A stretch of 64,000 nt of DNA, taken from assembly GCF_000195575.1 (NCBI RefSeq), contig NC_015391.1:1786363-1850362 (forward strand), written 5' to 3'. Shown in pieces: positions 18,017 to 25,865 of the stretch. Position 1 is the stretch's first letter. The number at the start of each line of letters is the position of its first letter. The DNA is from Carnobacterium sp. 17-4 (GTDB lineage: Bacteria; Bacillota; Bacilli; Lactobacillales; Carnobacteriaceae). A program made the position numbers and the translations under genes. The notes beneath the pieces were generated by a model. The model was not told where the DNA came from. It did no database searches and was given only the letters and a program-made list of their open reading frames with translations.

Positions 18017-18200
18017 GGCACCACTCTTCCATGAAATGGCTTTTGACGGACAACTGGAGCGGAAAATCGGGCTCACTTATCCATGAAATGGTTCTTAACG
18101 GAAGAGTGAAGCAAAAAAAAGGTGTCACTTGTCCATGAAGACTGGTTTCATGGACAAGTGAAGCAAAAAAAAATCTCACTCTTCCAAGGAAGAGTGAGAT
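18017..18200. repeat. 52-bp tandem palindromic repeats (three full units plus one shortened)
   Basis: Three consecutive 52-base units begin near 18017, 18069 and 18121. The landmark TCCATGA recurs at 18028, 18080 and 18132, exactly 52 apart. Units carry CACT..TCCATGAA and an inverted partner ending AGTG, then GAAGC and an A-run. Unit 3 is a near-perfect hairpin: 14-base arms at 18126-18139 and 18147-18160. A fourth copy at about 18173-18200 has lost its middle and forms the terminator of the neighbouring aspartate kinase gene. A 62-codon frame across the block looks like a by-product of the repeat and is not called as a gene. Confidence 0.8.
18164..18200 (-). terminator. Terminator after the aspartate kinase gene
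   Basis: Perfect 12-base arms TCTCACTCTTCC and GGAAGAGTGAGA around a tiny loop. On the minus strand nine T residues follow. It is also the shortened fourth unit of the 52-bp repeat block. Confidence 0.88.
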
Positions 18201-18246
18201 TGACCGTTTTTATAGTTTTAGAAATGTTCCATTTTTTAAGATACTA

Positions 18247-19599
18247 TTATTTCACAAAAAAGGCTTCATATAATGCTTTTACTGCTAGGTCTTCGTGTTT
18301 AGCTTGAATACCAAACATGACACTAACTTCCGAAGCACCTTGGTTGATCATATCGATATTGATGTTGTTCTCAGAGAACGCTGTTGCTGCTTTGGACATC
18401 GTAAACATTTTTTCACGCATGCCCTCTCCTACGATCATGATCAATGCAATATTGCGTTCAACCTTTACGCTATCTGCATCCAACTCTTCTTTCAATTGTA
18501 CCAATAAAGAGTGTTCTTCTTCTGTAGTCATTTGATCGCTGTGCAAAATAATCGTTAAATTATCGATTCCTGAAGGCATATGTTCATAACTGATACCTCT
18601 TGATTCCAATATTTCTAGTACCTTACGTCCAAAACCAATTTCACGGTTCATTAGATACTTGTCAATATAGATGCTGCTAAAACCACTAGAACTAGCAATT
18701 CCAATCACGCCTTGCTCAGTCATTTGTCTTTCTTTCATGATACGAGTTCCCGGAGCAGATGGATTATTTGTATTTTTAATTTGAACTGGAATACCTAATT
18801 TAAATGCTGGTTGCAAAGCTTCATCATGTAAAACCGAAAAACCACCATACGAAAGTTCACGCATTTCACGGTAAGTCAGTTCCTTGATACCGATAGGACT
18901 TTCAACTACATGAGGGTTAGCAGCAAATATAGCATCTACATCTGTAAAGTTTTCATATAGTTCAGCTTGGATTCCATTTGCCAAAATCGATCCGGTAATA
19001 TCTGAACCGCCTCTTGAAAAAGTACACACTTTTCCATCTTTTGTGTACCCGAAAAAACCTGGAAATATAATGACTTCTTCACTAGCACGCAATTTATATA
19101 ACTCTTCATAACTCTCAGGTAAAACTTGTGCATTTCCTGGTTCGTTCGTTACCATTAATCCAGCTTCTTGAGGATCCAGATAACGAGCTGGAATGCCTTC
19201 ATGATTAAAATAAGCTGCAACTAACTTTGCATTGTTATTTTCTCCACTTGCTTTAAATGCATCTAAATAATAATCGGGTTCGTCTTTATTACCCTTAACC
19301 AAACCTTCTAAATCGGTTCTGATTTCGTCAATGATTTCCGTTCCCAACCCTAATTCTTCTGCAATGTCCTGATAGCGCATTATAATCTTACCCAATACTG
19401 CACTAAAGTCATGCCCGACAAGAGCTTTCATACCAAATCCAATCAACAGGTCTGTGACCTTTTCATCTTCTGCTGAACGCTTGCCAGGAGCTGATACTAC
19501 AACAATTTTTCTTGCAGCATCCTCTTTTACGATTTGTACTACTTTTTTCAACTGACTTCCTGAAGCTAATGAGCTTCCACCAAATTTAATCACGTTCAT
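18247..19599 (-). CDS. lysC: Aspartate kinase
   Basis: 450 residues. It phosphorylates aspartate, the first step to lysine, threonine and methionine. N-terminal VIKFGGSSLASGSQ is the ATP/aspartate kinase signature. CTFSRGGSDITGSILA near residue 200 belongs to the catalytic domain. Two C-terminal ACT repeats follow, with IASSSGFSSIYIDKYLMN and MFTMSKAATAFSENNINIDMINQG. It resembles the monofunctional YclM/ThrD-type enzymes; lysine or threonine feedback is expected but not shown. I chose ATG 19599, ten bases after AAAGGA. No lysine riboswitch was seen upstream. Confidence 0.94.
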   Translation of the reverse strand: MNVIKFGGSSLASGSQLKKVVQIVKEDAARKIVVVSAPGKRSAEDEKVTDLLIGFGMKALVGHDFSAVLGKIIMRYQDIAEELGLGTEIIDEIRTDLEGLVKGNKDEPDYYLDAFKASGENNNAKLVAAYFNHEGIPARYLDPQEAGLMVTNEPGNAQVLPESYEELYKLRASEEVIIFPGFFGYTKDGKVCTFSRGGSDITGSILANGIQAELYENFTDVDAIFAANPHVVESPIGIKELTYREMRELSYGGFSVLHDEALQPAFKLGIPVQIKNTNNPSAPGTRIMKERQMTEQGVIGIASSSGFSSIYIDKYLMNREIGFGRKVLEILESRGISYEHMPSGIDNLTIILHSDQMTTEEEHSLLVQLKEELDADSVKVERNIALIMIVGEGMREKMFTMSKAATAFSENNINIDMINQGASEVSVMFGIQAKHEDLAVKALYEAFFVK

Positions 19600-19916
19600 C
19601 AAAGTAACATCCTTTATTATTTTTTATTTGCTTTCATTTATCACTAGACAAGGGAAAGAAGTATATTCCTACATTTTGGACTGTTTTTCGTTGAGAATCA
19701 AGTCTTTCTATCTATTTAAGTAAAAAAGTAAGAATATTTTTTTATTCTATCTTATTTACCATTTTAGTAATCTATTTAACATCAATTTGACATCAAAATA
19801 ATACTTTAGTCCCTATTTAATTCGCCAAAATAAGCATATAATAATAAAGTAGTTGACATTCAACGCCTTTTTTTATAAACGCACTTATTCTATTACTTAT
19901 TATGGGAGAAAAAAAT
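19600..19916. other. Divergent intergenic region between lysC and the small secreted protein gene
   Basis: 317 bases. It contains a TTGACA at 19853-19858, with TATAAA 15 bases later, that could drive the plus-strand gene. A second TTGACA sits at 19787-19792. No conserved riboswitch structure or coding frame was recognised. Confidence 0.5.
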
Positions 19917-20291
19917 ATGAAAATGACTAAATATATTAATCTTTTCCTGGGATTTTCTGTTATTGCAGGATTGCTGGGAAATTCTGTTTCAAAGAAAAAG
20001 AATGGCTTATCTAAAACTATCTCTATGCAAGATCCTCTTTCCCCTTTCATCGGGACTTGGAGTAATCAAGAAATAGACGAAAAACAGCGTCTTTTAAAAA
20101 TAACAAACGAAGGTGATTTTATCATTAATGACCAACCAATTTTAGGTAGCATTACTTCTATCTCCAAACAGCAACTTGTCTTCACTGATCATTATGGGTA
20201 TGAATTGATTGCTAAGCGTCACCAAAATAACACATTATCTTTTTATGACGATGCTGATGAAAAAAATTATCTATTTGTTTTAACAGAGTAA
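19917..20291 (+). CDS. Small membrane-anchored or secreted protein, possibly DUF4828
   Basis: 124 residues. It begins with a basic start and one hydrophobic helix (INLFLGFSVIAGLLGNSV), then a soluble domain of about 85 residues with SPFIGTWSNQEIDEKQRLLKI and an even beta-strand pattern. This resembles the DUF4828 family of lactic bacteria, but that is from memory and unsure. The ATG at 19902 overlaps GGGAGAA, which positions the ribosome for ATG 19917. The function is unknown. A hairpin terminator overlaps the stop codon. Confidence 0.7.
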   Translation: MKMTKYINLFLGFSVIAGLLGNSVSKKKNGLSKTISMQDPLSPFIGTWSNQEIDEKQRLLKITNEGDFIINDQPILGSITSISKQQLVFTDHYGYELIAKRHQNNTLSFYDDADEKNYLFVLTE

Positions 20292-20336
20292 AATCCATCC
20301 ATGATACTAGCCTCATGGAGAGGTTTTACTTTTTTA
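20288..20336 (+). terminator. Terminator after the small secreted protein gene
   Basis: GTAAAATCCATCCATGA pairs imperfectly with TCATGGAGAGGTTTTAC, then TTTTTT follows. The stem begins within the stop codon. Confidence 0.75.
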
Positions 20337-20431
20337 TTTCTTTGGTCGTTACTATTGAAAAAAATTCTGCGAACGTTATGATATAATGACTATTCAAATT
20401 ATTTTCTACAGCTCAGAAAGGAGTACTGCAC

Positions 20432-20788
20432 TTGTTTCAATACCTTTTAATCGGATTGATCGTTTTCTACGTGATGGGTAATTTATTAGCCTTACGTCAT
20501 TTTAGTGCCTATGATTTTGAGAATCAGTTTGTTCGCATTTTTCTTGTGAATGATCGTAGGATCATAAAAAATATCAAAGAAAAACCAACTGTATCGTTAG
20601 TTAAAAAACTAAAGCAAGTCTTTAGCCTCCAACTTATTGCAAAAATAATCATCTATTCTCTCTTTGTTCACTTTTACTTGGGAGGTAATACAGCTGTGAG
20701 TGTCTTCATTTTAGCTGCTCTGTTTGTTTGCAATATTCTATTTGATCTACAAACAAATCGTATCGTTACTAAAGCGAATCAATCCTAA
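20432..20788 (+). CDS. Small hypothetical membrane protein
   Basis: 118 residues, not assigned to a known function. A hydrophobic helix at residues 2-22 is followed by a charged cytosolic loop rich in Lys/Arg (DRRIIKNIKEKPTVSLVKKLKQ). Two further helices (LIAKIIIYSLFVHFYL and TAVSVFILAALFVCNILF) come next, with a short polar tail. The start is TTG 20432, eight bases after AAAGGAG. It is monocistronic with its own terminator. Confidence 0.65.
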   Translation: MFQYLLIGLIVFYVMGNLLALRHFSAYDFENQFVRIFLVNDRRIIKNIKEKPTVSLVKKLKQVFSLQLIAKIIIYSLFVHFYLGGNTAVSVFILAALFVCNILFDLQTNRIVTKANQS

Positions 20789-20805
20789 ATACGTAGTTAA
20801 ATAGA

Positions 20806-20854
20806 AAGAGCTCTAAATCAAAGATTAAGAATCTTTGTTTAGAGCTCTTCTTAT
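20806..20854 (+). terminator. Terminator after the small membrane protein gene
   Basis: AAGAGCTCTAAA and TTTAGAGCTCTT arms with an inner CAAAGATT/AATCTTTG helix. Confidence 0.87.
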
Positions 20855-20897
20855 TTTAGTCTTGCTTACCAAAGAACGATTTAAACTTAGTCACCTT

Positions 20898-22571
20898 TTA
20901 ATGAGATTCAATATAAGCATCTTTGTAAGTGTATTTAGCTCCAACTTGGTGGTTGTAAATATCCTTAACATATTCCTTTTGTAAAGTTGCTGCAGCTCTT
21001 TGGAATAGAGGAGCAACTCCTGCTTCTTCTAATAAGATTTTTTCTGCATCAAGCAAGTTTGTCCAACGTGCGTCAACATCTGTTGCGTTCTCTCCTTTAG
21101 ACAAAGCAACTAGTTCGTCAAATTCTGCATTGCTGTAGCTAGAACGGTTGTATGGACTTTCTGATGTCATTAAATCAATAAAGTTTACTGGATCAGCAAA
21201 GTCAGCTCCCCAACCACCTAAAGCAAAATCGTAATCTTGTTTTGTTTGCAATTCTAAACGAGATTTAAAAGGAACGTTTTTCAAGGTCACTTCTACACCA
21301 GGCAAATTCGTTTCAATTTGGTCTTTCATGTAAGCTCCAACTTTTTTATTTGTTTCATCATCATCGCCAAGTAATTCTAAGGTTACAGTATCTGTGCCTA
21401 GTTCAGACTTAGCTGCTTCCCAATATTCTTTAGCTGCATCAGCATCAAATGCTAGGTAGTCTCCTGATTCTGCACGGAAGTCATCTCCAGAAGTTGGATT
21501 TGATGCTAATTCAGAAGGAACAAGTCCCCCTACTGTTTGAGAACCATTTGCTAAGATTTCGCTGACCAATAATTCATGATCATAAGCAGTTGCAATTGCT
21601 TTACGCAAGTTTTCGTTAGCTAATGGTGTTTCTTCTCCATTTTTTTCTTGATTCAATTGAAGATAAGACGTTCTTGCTTCTGTTTCAACAGTATAATCTG
21701 CATTATCTTTGTATTGTTTAGCAAACTCACCGGTTAAATTAACTCGATCAATCTGACCAGAATCGTATAAATTTAGAGCTGTAGACGTTTCTTTAATGAC
21801 TTCAACATTAATTTCTTCTAAAGTAACATTTTCAGCATCCCAATAATCTTCATTCTTCTCGTAGGTCCAATTTAGGTTTGTTCCATCCCATTTGCTAAAT
21901 GTGAAGGGACCATTAAAGACCATTGTTTCTGCTGAAGTACCATATTTGTCTCCTTGTTCTTCAACAAATTCTTGGTTTTGAGGGTAGAATGTTGGGAAAG
22001 CCATTAATGAAATAAAGTAAGGTACCGGTGTTTCCATTGTAACTTTTAATTCATAATCACTAACAGCTTCCACTCCTAAAGTTTCAGGTTCAGCCTCTCC
22101 AGCAATAATATTTGTTGCATTTTTGATTCCTTCAAATAAGTAAGAATAAGAAGCGGCTGTTTCAGGATCAACAACCCTTTGCCAAGCGTATACAAAATCT
22201 TTAGCTGTTACAGGATCCCCATTTGACCAAGTTGCATCTTCACGTAATTTAAATGTGTATTCTAAACCGTCTTCACTGACAGTAGCTTCTTCTTGAGCTA
22301 AAGCTGGAACGGGTTGGCTATCTTTATCAAGACGATACAAACCTTCATTGACGTTATTAAAAACGGTAAAACTAACTGTATCTGTAGCTAATGCTGTATC
22401 TCCTGTAGGCAATTCTGCAATCTCAACTAAATTCAGTACTTGTTCTTCTGCTAAATTCCCTTCGCCTGAACTTGATGAAGATGTTTCACTATCTGCTTCA
22501 TTTCCACAAGCTACCAAAATACCTGCTGTTAATAATAAAGCTCCAGATTTCCACCATGTTTTCTTCTCCAT
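20898..22571 (-). CDS. oppA: Oligopeptide ABC transporter substrate-binding lipoprotein
   Basis: 557 residues. It is an extracellular lipoprotein that captures peptides for an Opp-type ABC importer. The N-terminal signal ends in the lipobox ILVACG (Cys22), followed by a Glu/Ser-rich linker. The SBP family-5 domain shows YTFKLREDATWSNGDPVTAKDFVYAWQRV and later DYDFALGGWGADFADPVNFIDL. No permease or ATPase genes are adjacent, so it is an extra binding protein that would share an importer elsewhere. Start ATG 22571; the region upstream to 22758 is AT-rich promoter DNA. Confidence 0.93.
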   Translation of the reverse strand: MEKKTWWKSGALLLTAGILVACGNEADSETSSSSSGEGNLAEEQVLNLVEIAELPTGDTALATDTVSFTVFNNVNEGLYRLDKDSQPVPALAQEEATVSEDGLEYTFKLREDATWSNGDPVTAKDFVYAWQRVVDPETAASYSYLFEGIKNATNIIAGEAEPETLGVEAVSDYELKVTMETPVPYFISLMAFPTFYPQNQEFVEEQGDKYGTSAETMVFNGPFTFSKWDGTNLNWTYEKNEDYWDAENVTLEEINVEVIKETSTALNLYDSGQIDRVNLTGEFAKQYKDNADYTVETEARTSYLQLNQEKNGEETPLANENLRKAIATAYDHELLVSEILANGSQTVGGLVPSELASNPTSGDDFRAESGDYLAFDADAAKEYWEAAKSELGTDTVTLELLGDDDETNKKVGAYMKDQIETNLPGVEVTLKNVPFKSRLELQTKQDYDFALGGWGADFADPVNFIDLMTSESPYNRSSYSNAEFDELVALSKGENATDVDARWTNLLDAEKILLEEAGVAPLFQRAAATLQKEYVKDIYNHQVGAKYTYKDAYIESH

Positions 22572-22758
22572 AACTAAATCCCCCGTTTTTAATCTTATTT
22601 TAACCTTATTTTAATTAAATTAGAACTTAATAATAAATATACACATTTCATTTATTATTTGCAAGCTTTTTTTTATCTAGAAATCAAATTTAATTGACTT
22701 TTTAGAGCCTTTACCTTTATGCTTATCATTAGTAAGTATTTTTAAGGAGTGATCAAAG

Positions 22759-23385
22759 ATGAAAATTGCAATCTGGTCGGATTTCGTATGCCCTTTTTGT
22801 TATATTGGAAAACGTCATTTAGAAGCCGCAATAAAAGGCCGCACAGACATAGAAATTGAATTTCATAGTTATGAACTAGATCCAACAGCACCTGAAAAGG
22901 TTGAAGGTACTATGGAAGAGTATTTTGCTGAACACAAAGGAATGAGCATTGATCAAGCTCAATCAATGTTTGATCAAGTTACTCAAATGGCTAACAACGT
23001 TGATTTAGATTACCATTATGATACTATTCAACATGGTAACACGTTAAAACCACATCGTTTATTTCAATTTGCCAAAGAACAAGGTAAAGGGAATGAATTT
23101 ATGGAATTAGCTAAAAAAGCTTATTTTATTGAAGGCAAATGGTTAAATGATGATGACTTCTTAATTCACTTAGCCGAATCAATTGGATTAGAAGAAACAC
23201 GTGTTAGAGAAATTTTAACTTCAGATGCTTATTTAGATGCTGTACGTTTAGATCAAGCTCAAGCAGTTGAAATTGGCGTTCAAGGTGTTCCATTCTTTGT
23301 TATTGATGAACAATATGGTGTTAGTGGTGCTCAACCTATTGAAGTATTCGAGCAAGTATTAGCAGAAATTGATGCTAAATCATAA
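22759..23385 (+). CDS. DsbA-family thioredoxin-fold oxidoreductase (FrnE-like)
   Basis: 208 residues, cytoplasmic (no signal peptide). The thioredoxin-fold active site is CPFC in WSDFVCPFCYIGKRHLE near residue 11. The helical insert contains HRLFQFAKEQGKGNEFMELAKKAYFIEGKWL. The cis-Pro region is GVQGVPFFVIDEQYGVSGAQP near 175. Members of the FrnE/HCCA-isomerase-like group are oxidoreductases linked to redox stress; the exact role here is unproven. It starts at ATG 22759 after AAGGAGTG and has its own terminator. Confidence 0.88.
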   Translation: MKIAIWSDFVCPFCYIGKRHLEAAIKGRTDIEIEFHSYELDPTAPEKVEGTMEEYFAEHKGMSIDQAQSMFDQVTQMANNVDLDYHYDTIQHGNTLKPHRLFQFAKEQGKGNEFMELAKKAYFIEGKWLNDDDFLIHLAESIGLEETRVREILTSDAYLDAVRLDQAQAVEIGVQGVPFFVIDEQYGVSGAQPIEVFEQVLAEIDAKS

Positions 23386-23395
23386 TTAGACCACC

Positions 23396-23433
23396 AAAAA
23401 GGAGTTGAGAATTTATTCTCAGCTCCTTTTTTT
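23396..23433 (+). terminator. Terminator after the DsbA-family gene
   Basis: AAAAAGGAGTTGAGAAT pairs with ATTCTCAGCTCCTTTTTT, with one mismatch. Confidence 0.9.
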
Positions 23434-23519
23434 ATCTGTTATTCTCCAACATAAGACAAAATAGTTCTGTTTAATCCGCTAGAAAGCTAGAATAGGATTA
23501 ACGAGATAGGAGGAACATC

Positions 23520-24254
23520 ATGTATATTTTGCTCAGTTTTTTTTGTGCAGTAGGCTTTGCTTTGATTCATTTTTTCTCTAAATCTTTCCGTTTTGTGAAT
23601 GAAGTGCCAAGAATAAAATTTCTATCTTTTTCAGCTGGAGTTTCTGTTGCCTATGTCTTTGTCCATTTATTGCCCGAATTAAATCACTACCAAGAAGCTT
23701 TAATGAATGAACTAAAAGATAGTCCGTGGAGGTACTTAGAACATCATATTTATGTCATTGCTTTAGCTGGACTAGCATTGTTCTACTCGTTAGAACGAGT
23801 AGTTAAGATTTCAAAAAATAGTCCTCATTTTAAACAACCTGAAAATGCTAGTTCTGGTATCTTCTGGCTTCATATTGGTTCCTTTTTTATTTACAACGCC
23901 ATTATTGGCTATTTGCTAGTACAAGAAGAATTCAATACTGTTCTAGGAATGCTATTTTATTTTATCGCTTTAGGTGTCCATTTCTTAACCAATGACTGGA
24001 GCTTACGCAAAGACCATCAGCACATCTATGATCAATATGGTAGAGTTCTTTTAACTATTGCTATTCTTTTGGGGTGGCTTATCGGAGCATTAACAGAACT
24101 AAATGAACTACTCTTATCTATTTTACAAGCCTTCATAGCTGGTGGGGTTATCCTCAATGTCATGAAAGAAGAACTTCCTCAAGAACAAGAAAGCAGCATA
24201 GGCAGTTTTTTGGTAGGCTCTTTCGGTTACTCTCTTCTGCTAATTTTCCTTTAA
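23520..24254 (+). CDS. Integral membrane protein with ZIP-like features
   Basis: 244 residues with seven or eight hydrophobic helices. The segment SFSAGVSVAYVFVHLLPELNHY resembles the HxxPE metal-site helix of ZIP metal transporters. HFLTNDWSLRKDHQHIYDQYGR provides a His-rich loop, and FIAGGVILNVMKEELPQ resembles the ZIP helix that carries a second acidic site. The full classic ZIP motif HNxPEG is not evident, so metal transport is a suggestion only. Start ATG 23520 follows AGGAGGAACATC. It is monocistronic. Confidence 0.65.
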   Translation: MYILLSFFCAVGFALIHFFSKSFRFVNEVPRIKFLSFSAGVSVAYVFVHLLPELNHYQEALMNELKDSPWRYLEHHIYVIALAGLALFYSLERVVKISKNSPHFKQPENASSGIFWLHIGSFFIYNAIIGYLLVQEEFNTVLGMLFYFIALGVHFLTNDWSLRKDHQHIYDQYGRVLLTIAILLGWLIGALTELNELLLSILQAFIAGGVILNVMKEELPQEQESSIGSFLVGSFGYSLLLIFL

Positions 24255-24269
24255 AATTCATTTTGAACA

Positions 24270-24322
24270 TACAGAAAAACCCTTGCAATCAAAGTTCTGA
24301 TTCCAAGGTTTTTCTGTATAGT
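24270..24322. terminator. Bidirectional terminator between converging genes
   Basis: ACAGAAAAACCCTTG pairs with CCAAGGTTTTTCTGT with a small bulge, flanked by A/T runs. Confidence 0.85.
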
Positions 24323-24351
24323 TTTTTTCACGCATTTTAGTACTGTTAGGC

Positions 24352-25629
24352 TTAGATAATTGCAATAGCAACCATCGTAAGCAAGAATAAAAAGGATACG
24401 ACTTTCATCGCTTTTTTTACTAAGAAAAACTCGCCATTTGCTAATTTAAAAATAGGATAGGCTACAAAACCAAAAGCTAATCCATCAACGATACTTGATG
24501 TTAAAGGAATCATCACTATAATTAAAAAGGCAGGGAACCATTCACTAAAATCATCAAATGGAATATGTTTTAAGTTTTCCATCATAATCGCTCCAGTTAT
24601 TACGATAACAGGTGATAGTGCAGCATTTGGAATATAAGACAACAAAGGGGTAAAAACTAACGAAAGTAAAAATAGTCCTCCAGCAAACACAGCTGTTAAC
24701 CCGGTCTTCCCGCCAGCTTTAATACCAGATGCACTTTCAGCTGCTGGTATAGTCGGGCTCGTTCCAAGTAAACTTGATACAAGCGTCATGACTCCACTGA
24801 CTTTAAAAGCGCTCGTAAAACGAGTCTTATCTTCTAACATGCCTTCAAACAAACCTATAGATTCAAAAATTAAGATCATTGTCAAAGAAAATACTGCTAA
24901 AATAAAAGGCACACTAAGGATTGTTGAAAAATCAAACGCTCCTACAAGTGCGGGATAATTTGATAGATTACTCAATGAAAATGAAGAGGCTCCTGCTTCA
25001 TGAACGCCAGTTACCAATGAAATAATAGTAATAACTGCAATTCCAATAAAAAAGCTTCCTGGTACGTTTCTTAGATAAAGCACACCGGATAATAAAATCC
25101 CAATGACAGCGAGTAAGACAAGCGGCTGAGACAAATCTCCTAACGTAATAAATGAGTTGGCTCCTCCATCCGTAAGAATACCACCATTTTCCAGTCCAAT
25201 TACGACTAAGAAAAGTCCGATTCCGGCTGTAATACCGTGTTTTAATGAATCGGGAATCGCATCTACTAACAACTTGCTGATAGAAGTATAGGCAATACCA
25301 GTAAAAATTATTCCAGAAACAAAAACTACAGCTAAGGCTTGCTGCCAAGATAGCCCCAATGAACCTACAATTGTATACGTAAAGAAAGCATTAACTCCCA
25401 TACCAGGAGTGAGCACCAGTGGAGCATTTCCCCATAAACCCATTAAAATACTTCCAACAGCAGAAACTAAAATCGTACCGAACACACTTAACTCAGGTGG
25501 AATCCCTGCTTCAGCCAATATTAATGGATTGACTATAATAATATACGATAGCGCGAAAAATGATGTAATACCCGCTATCATTTCTTGTTTAATACTTGTT
25601 TGGTTTTCTTTCAATTTAAAAAAATTCAC
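24352..25629 (-). CDS. NCS2-family purine permease (guanine/hypoxanthine type)
   Basis: About 425 residues with twelve to fourteen helices. Family signatures include EMIAGITSFFALSYIIIVNP, the substrate helix NAPLVLTPGMGVNAFFTY, GITAGIGLFLVVIGLENGG, LFEGMLEDKTRFTSAFKVSG and TSPTIPAAESASGIKAGGKTG. This is the AzgA/PbuG branch, which imports hypoxanthine, guanine or adenine. I prefer GTG 25629 behind AAAGGAGAAAAAAATA; an open frame extends 40 codons further upstream but lacks family sequence. The leader contains a small TGTGTTT/AAACACA hairpin just before the ribosome site. No purine riboswitch was recognised. Confidence 0.88.
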   Translation of the reverse strand: MNFFKLKENQTSIKQEMIAGITSFFALSYIIIVNPLILAEAGIPPELSVFGTILVSAVGSILMGLWGNAPLVLTPGMGVNAFFTYTIVGSLGLSWQQALAVVFVSGIIFTGIAYTSISKLLVDAIPDSLKHGITAGIGLFLVVIGLENGGILTDGGANSFITLGDLSQPLVLLAVIGILLSGVLYLRNVPGSFFIGIAVITIISLVTGVHEAGASSFSLSNLSNYPALVGAFDFSTILSVPFILAVFSLTMILIFESIGLFEGMLEDKTRFTSAFKVSGVMTLVSSLLGTSPTIPAAESASGIKAGGKTGLTAVFAGGLFLLSLVFTPLLSYIPNAALSPVIVITGAIMMENLKHIPFDDFSEWFPAFLIIVMIPLTSSIVDGLAFGFVAYPIFKLANGEFFLVKKAMKVVSFLFLLTMVAIAII

Positions 25630-25810
25630 TATTTTTTTCTCCTTTTCGATGTGTTTTCTCAAACACAAGTAATCTGGAGACATGGGCTGCAGTCTTTTTA
25701 AAGCTTGCACAGCAAAAAAGAAAGTTTTTTTCTTTACACGCCCCAACATTTCATTTTAACATCTACAGTACAAAAAGTCATGTATTTTTTTATACGATAG
25801 AAAGACAAAA

Positions 25811-25852
25811 GAAGTATTCATAGAGAAATATATTTCTCTATGAATACTTCTT
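25811..25852 (-). terminator. Perfect 40-base palindrome, probable terminator of the glycogen operon
   Basis: Two 20-base arms at 25811-25830 and 25831-25850 are exact reverse complements with no spacer. On the minus strand TTTTG follows. It lies 15 bases after the amylase stop codon, so termination of the glg transcript is the simplest role. Confidence 0.75.
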
Positions 25853-25865
25853 CACTTATCGTTGC

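Noticed and set aside
17991-18179. 62-residue minus-strand reading frame over the repeat block
   Set aside because: It lies wholly in the 52-bp repeats, has no ribosome site, and its periodic amino acid pattern simply follows the repeat.
18017-18200. CRISPR array
   Set aside because: Units are contiguous, with no spacers of unique sequence, and no cas genes are near.
19600-19916. Lysine riboswitch before lysC
   Set aside because: I looked for the conserved lysine-riboswitch core in the minus-strand leader and did not find it; the stretch is simple AT-rich DNA.
25630-25810. Purine riboswitch before the NCS2 permease gene
   Set aside because: The typical three-way junction and loop sequences are missing; only a small hairpin near the ribosome site is present.
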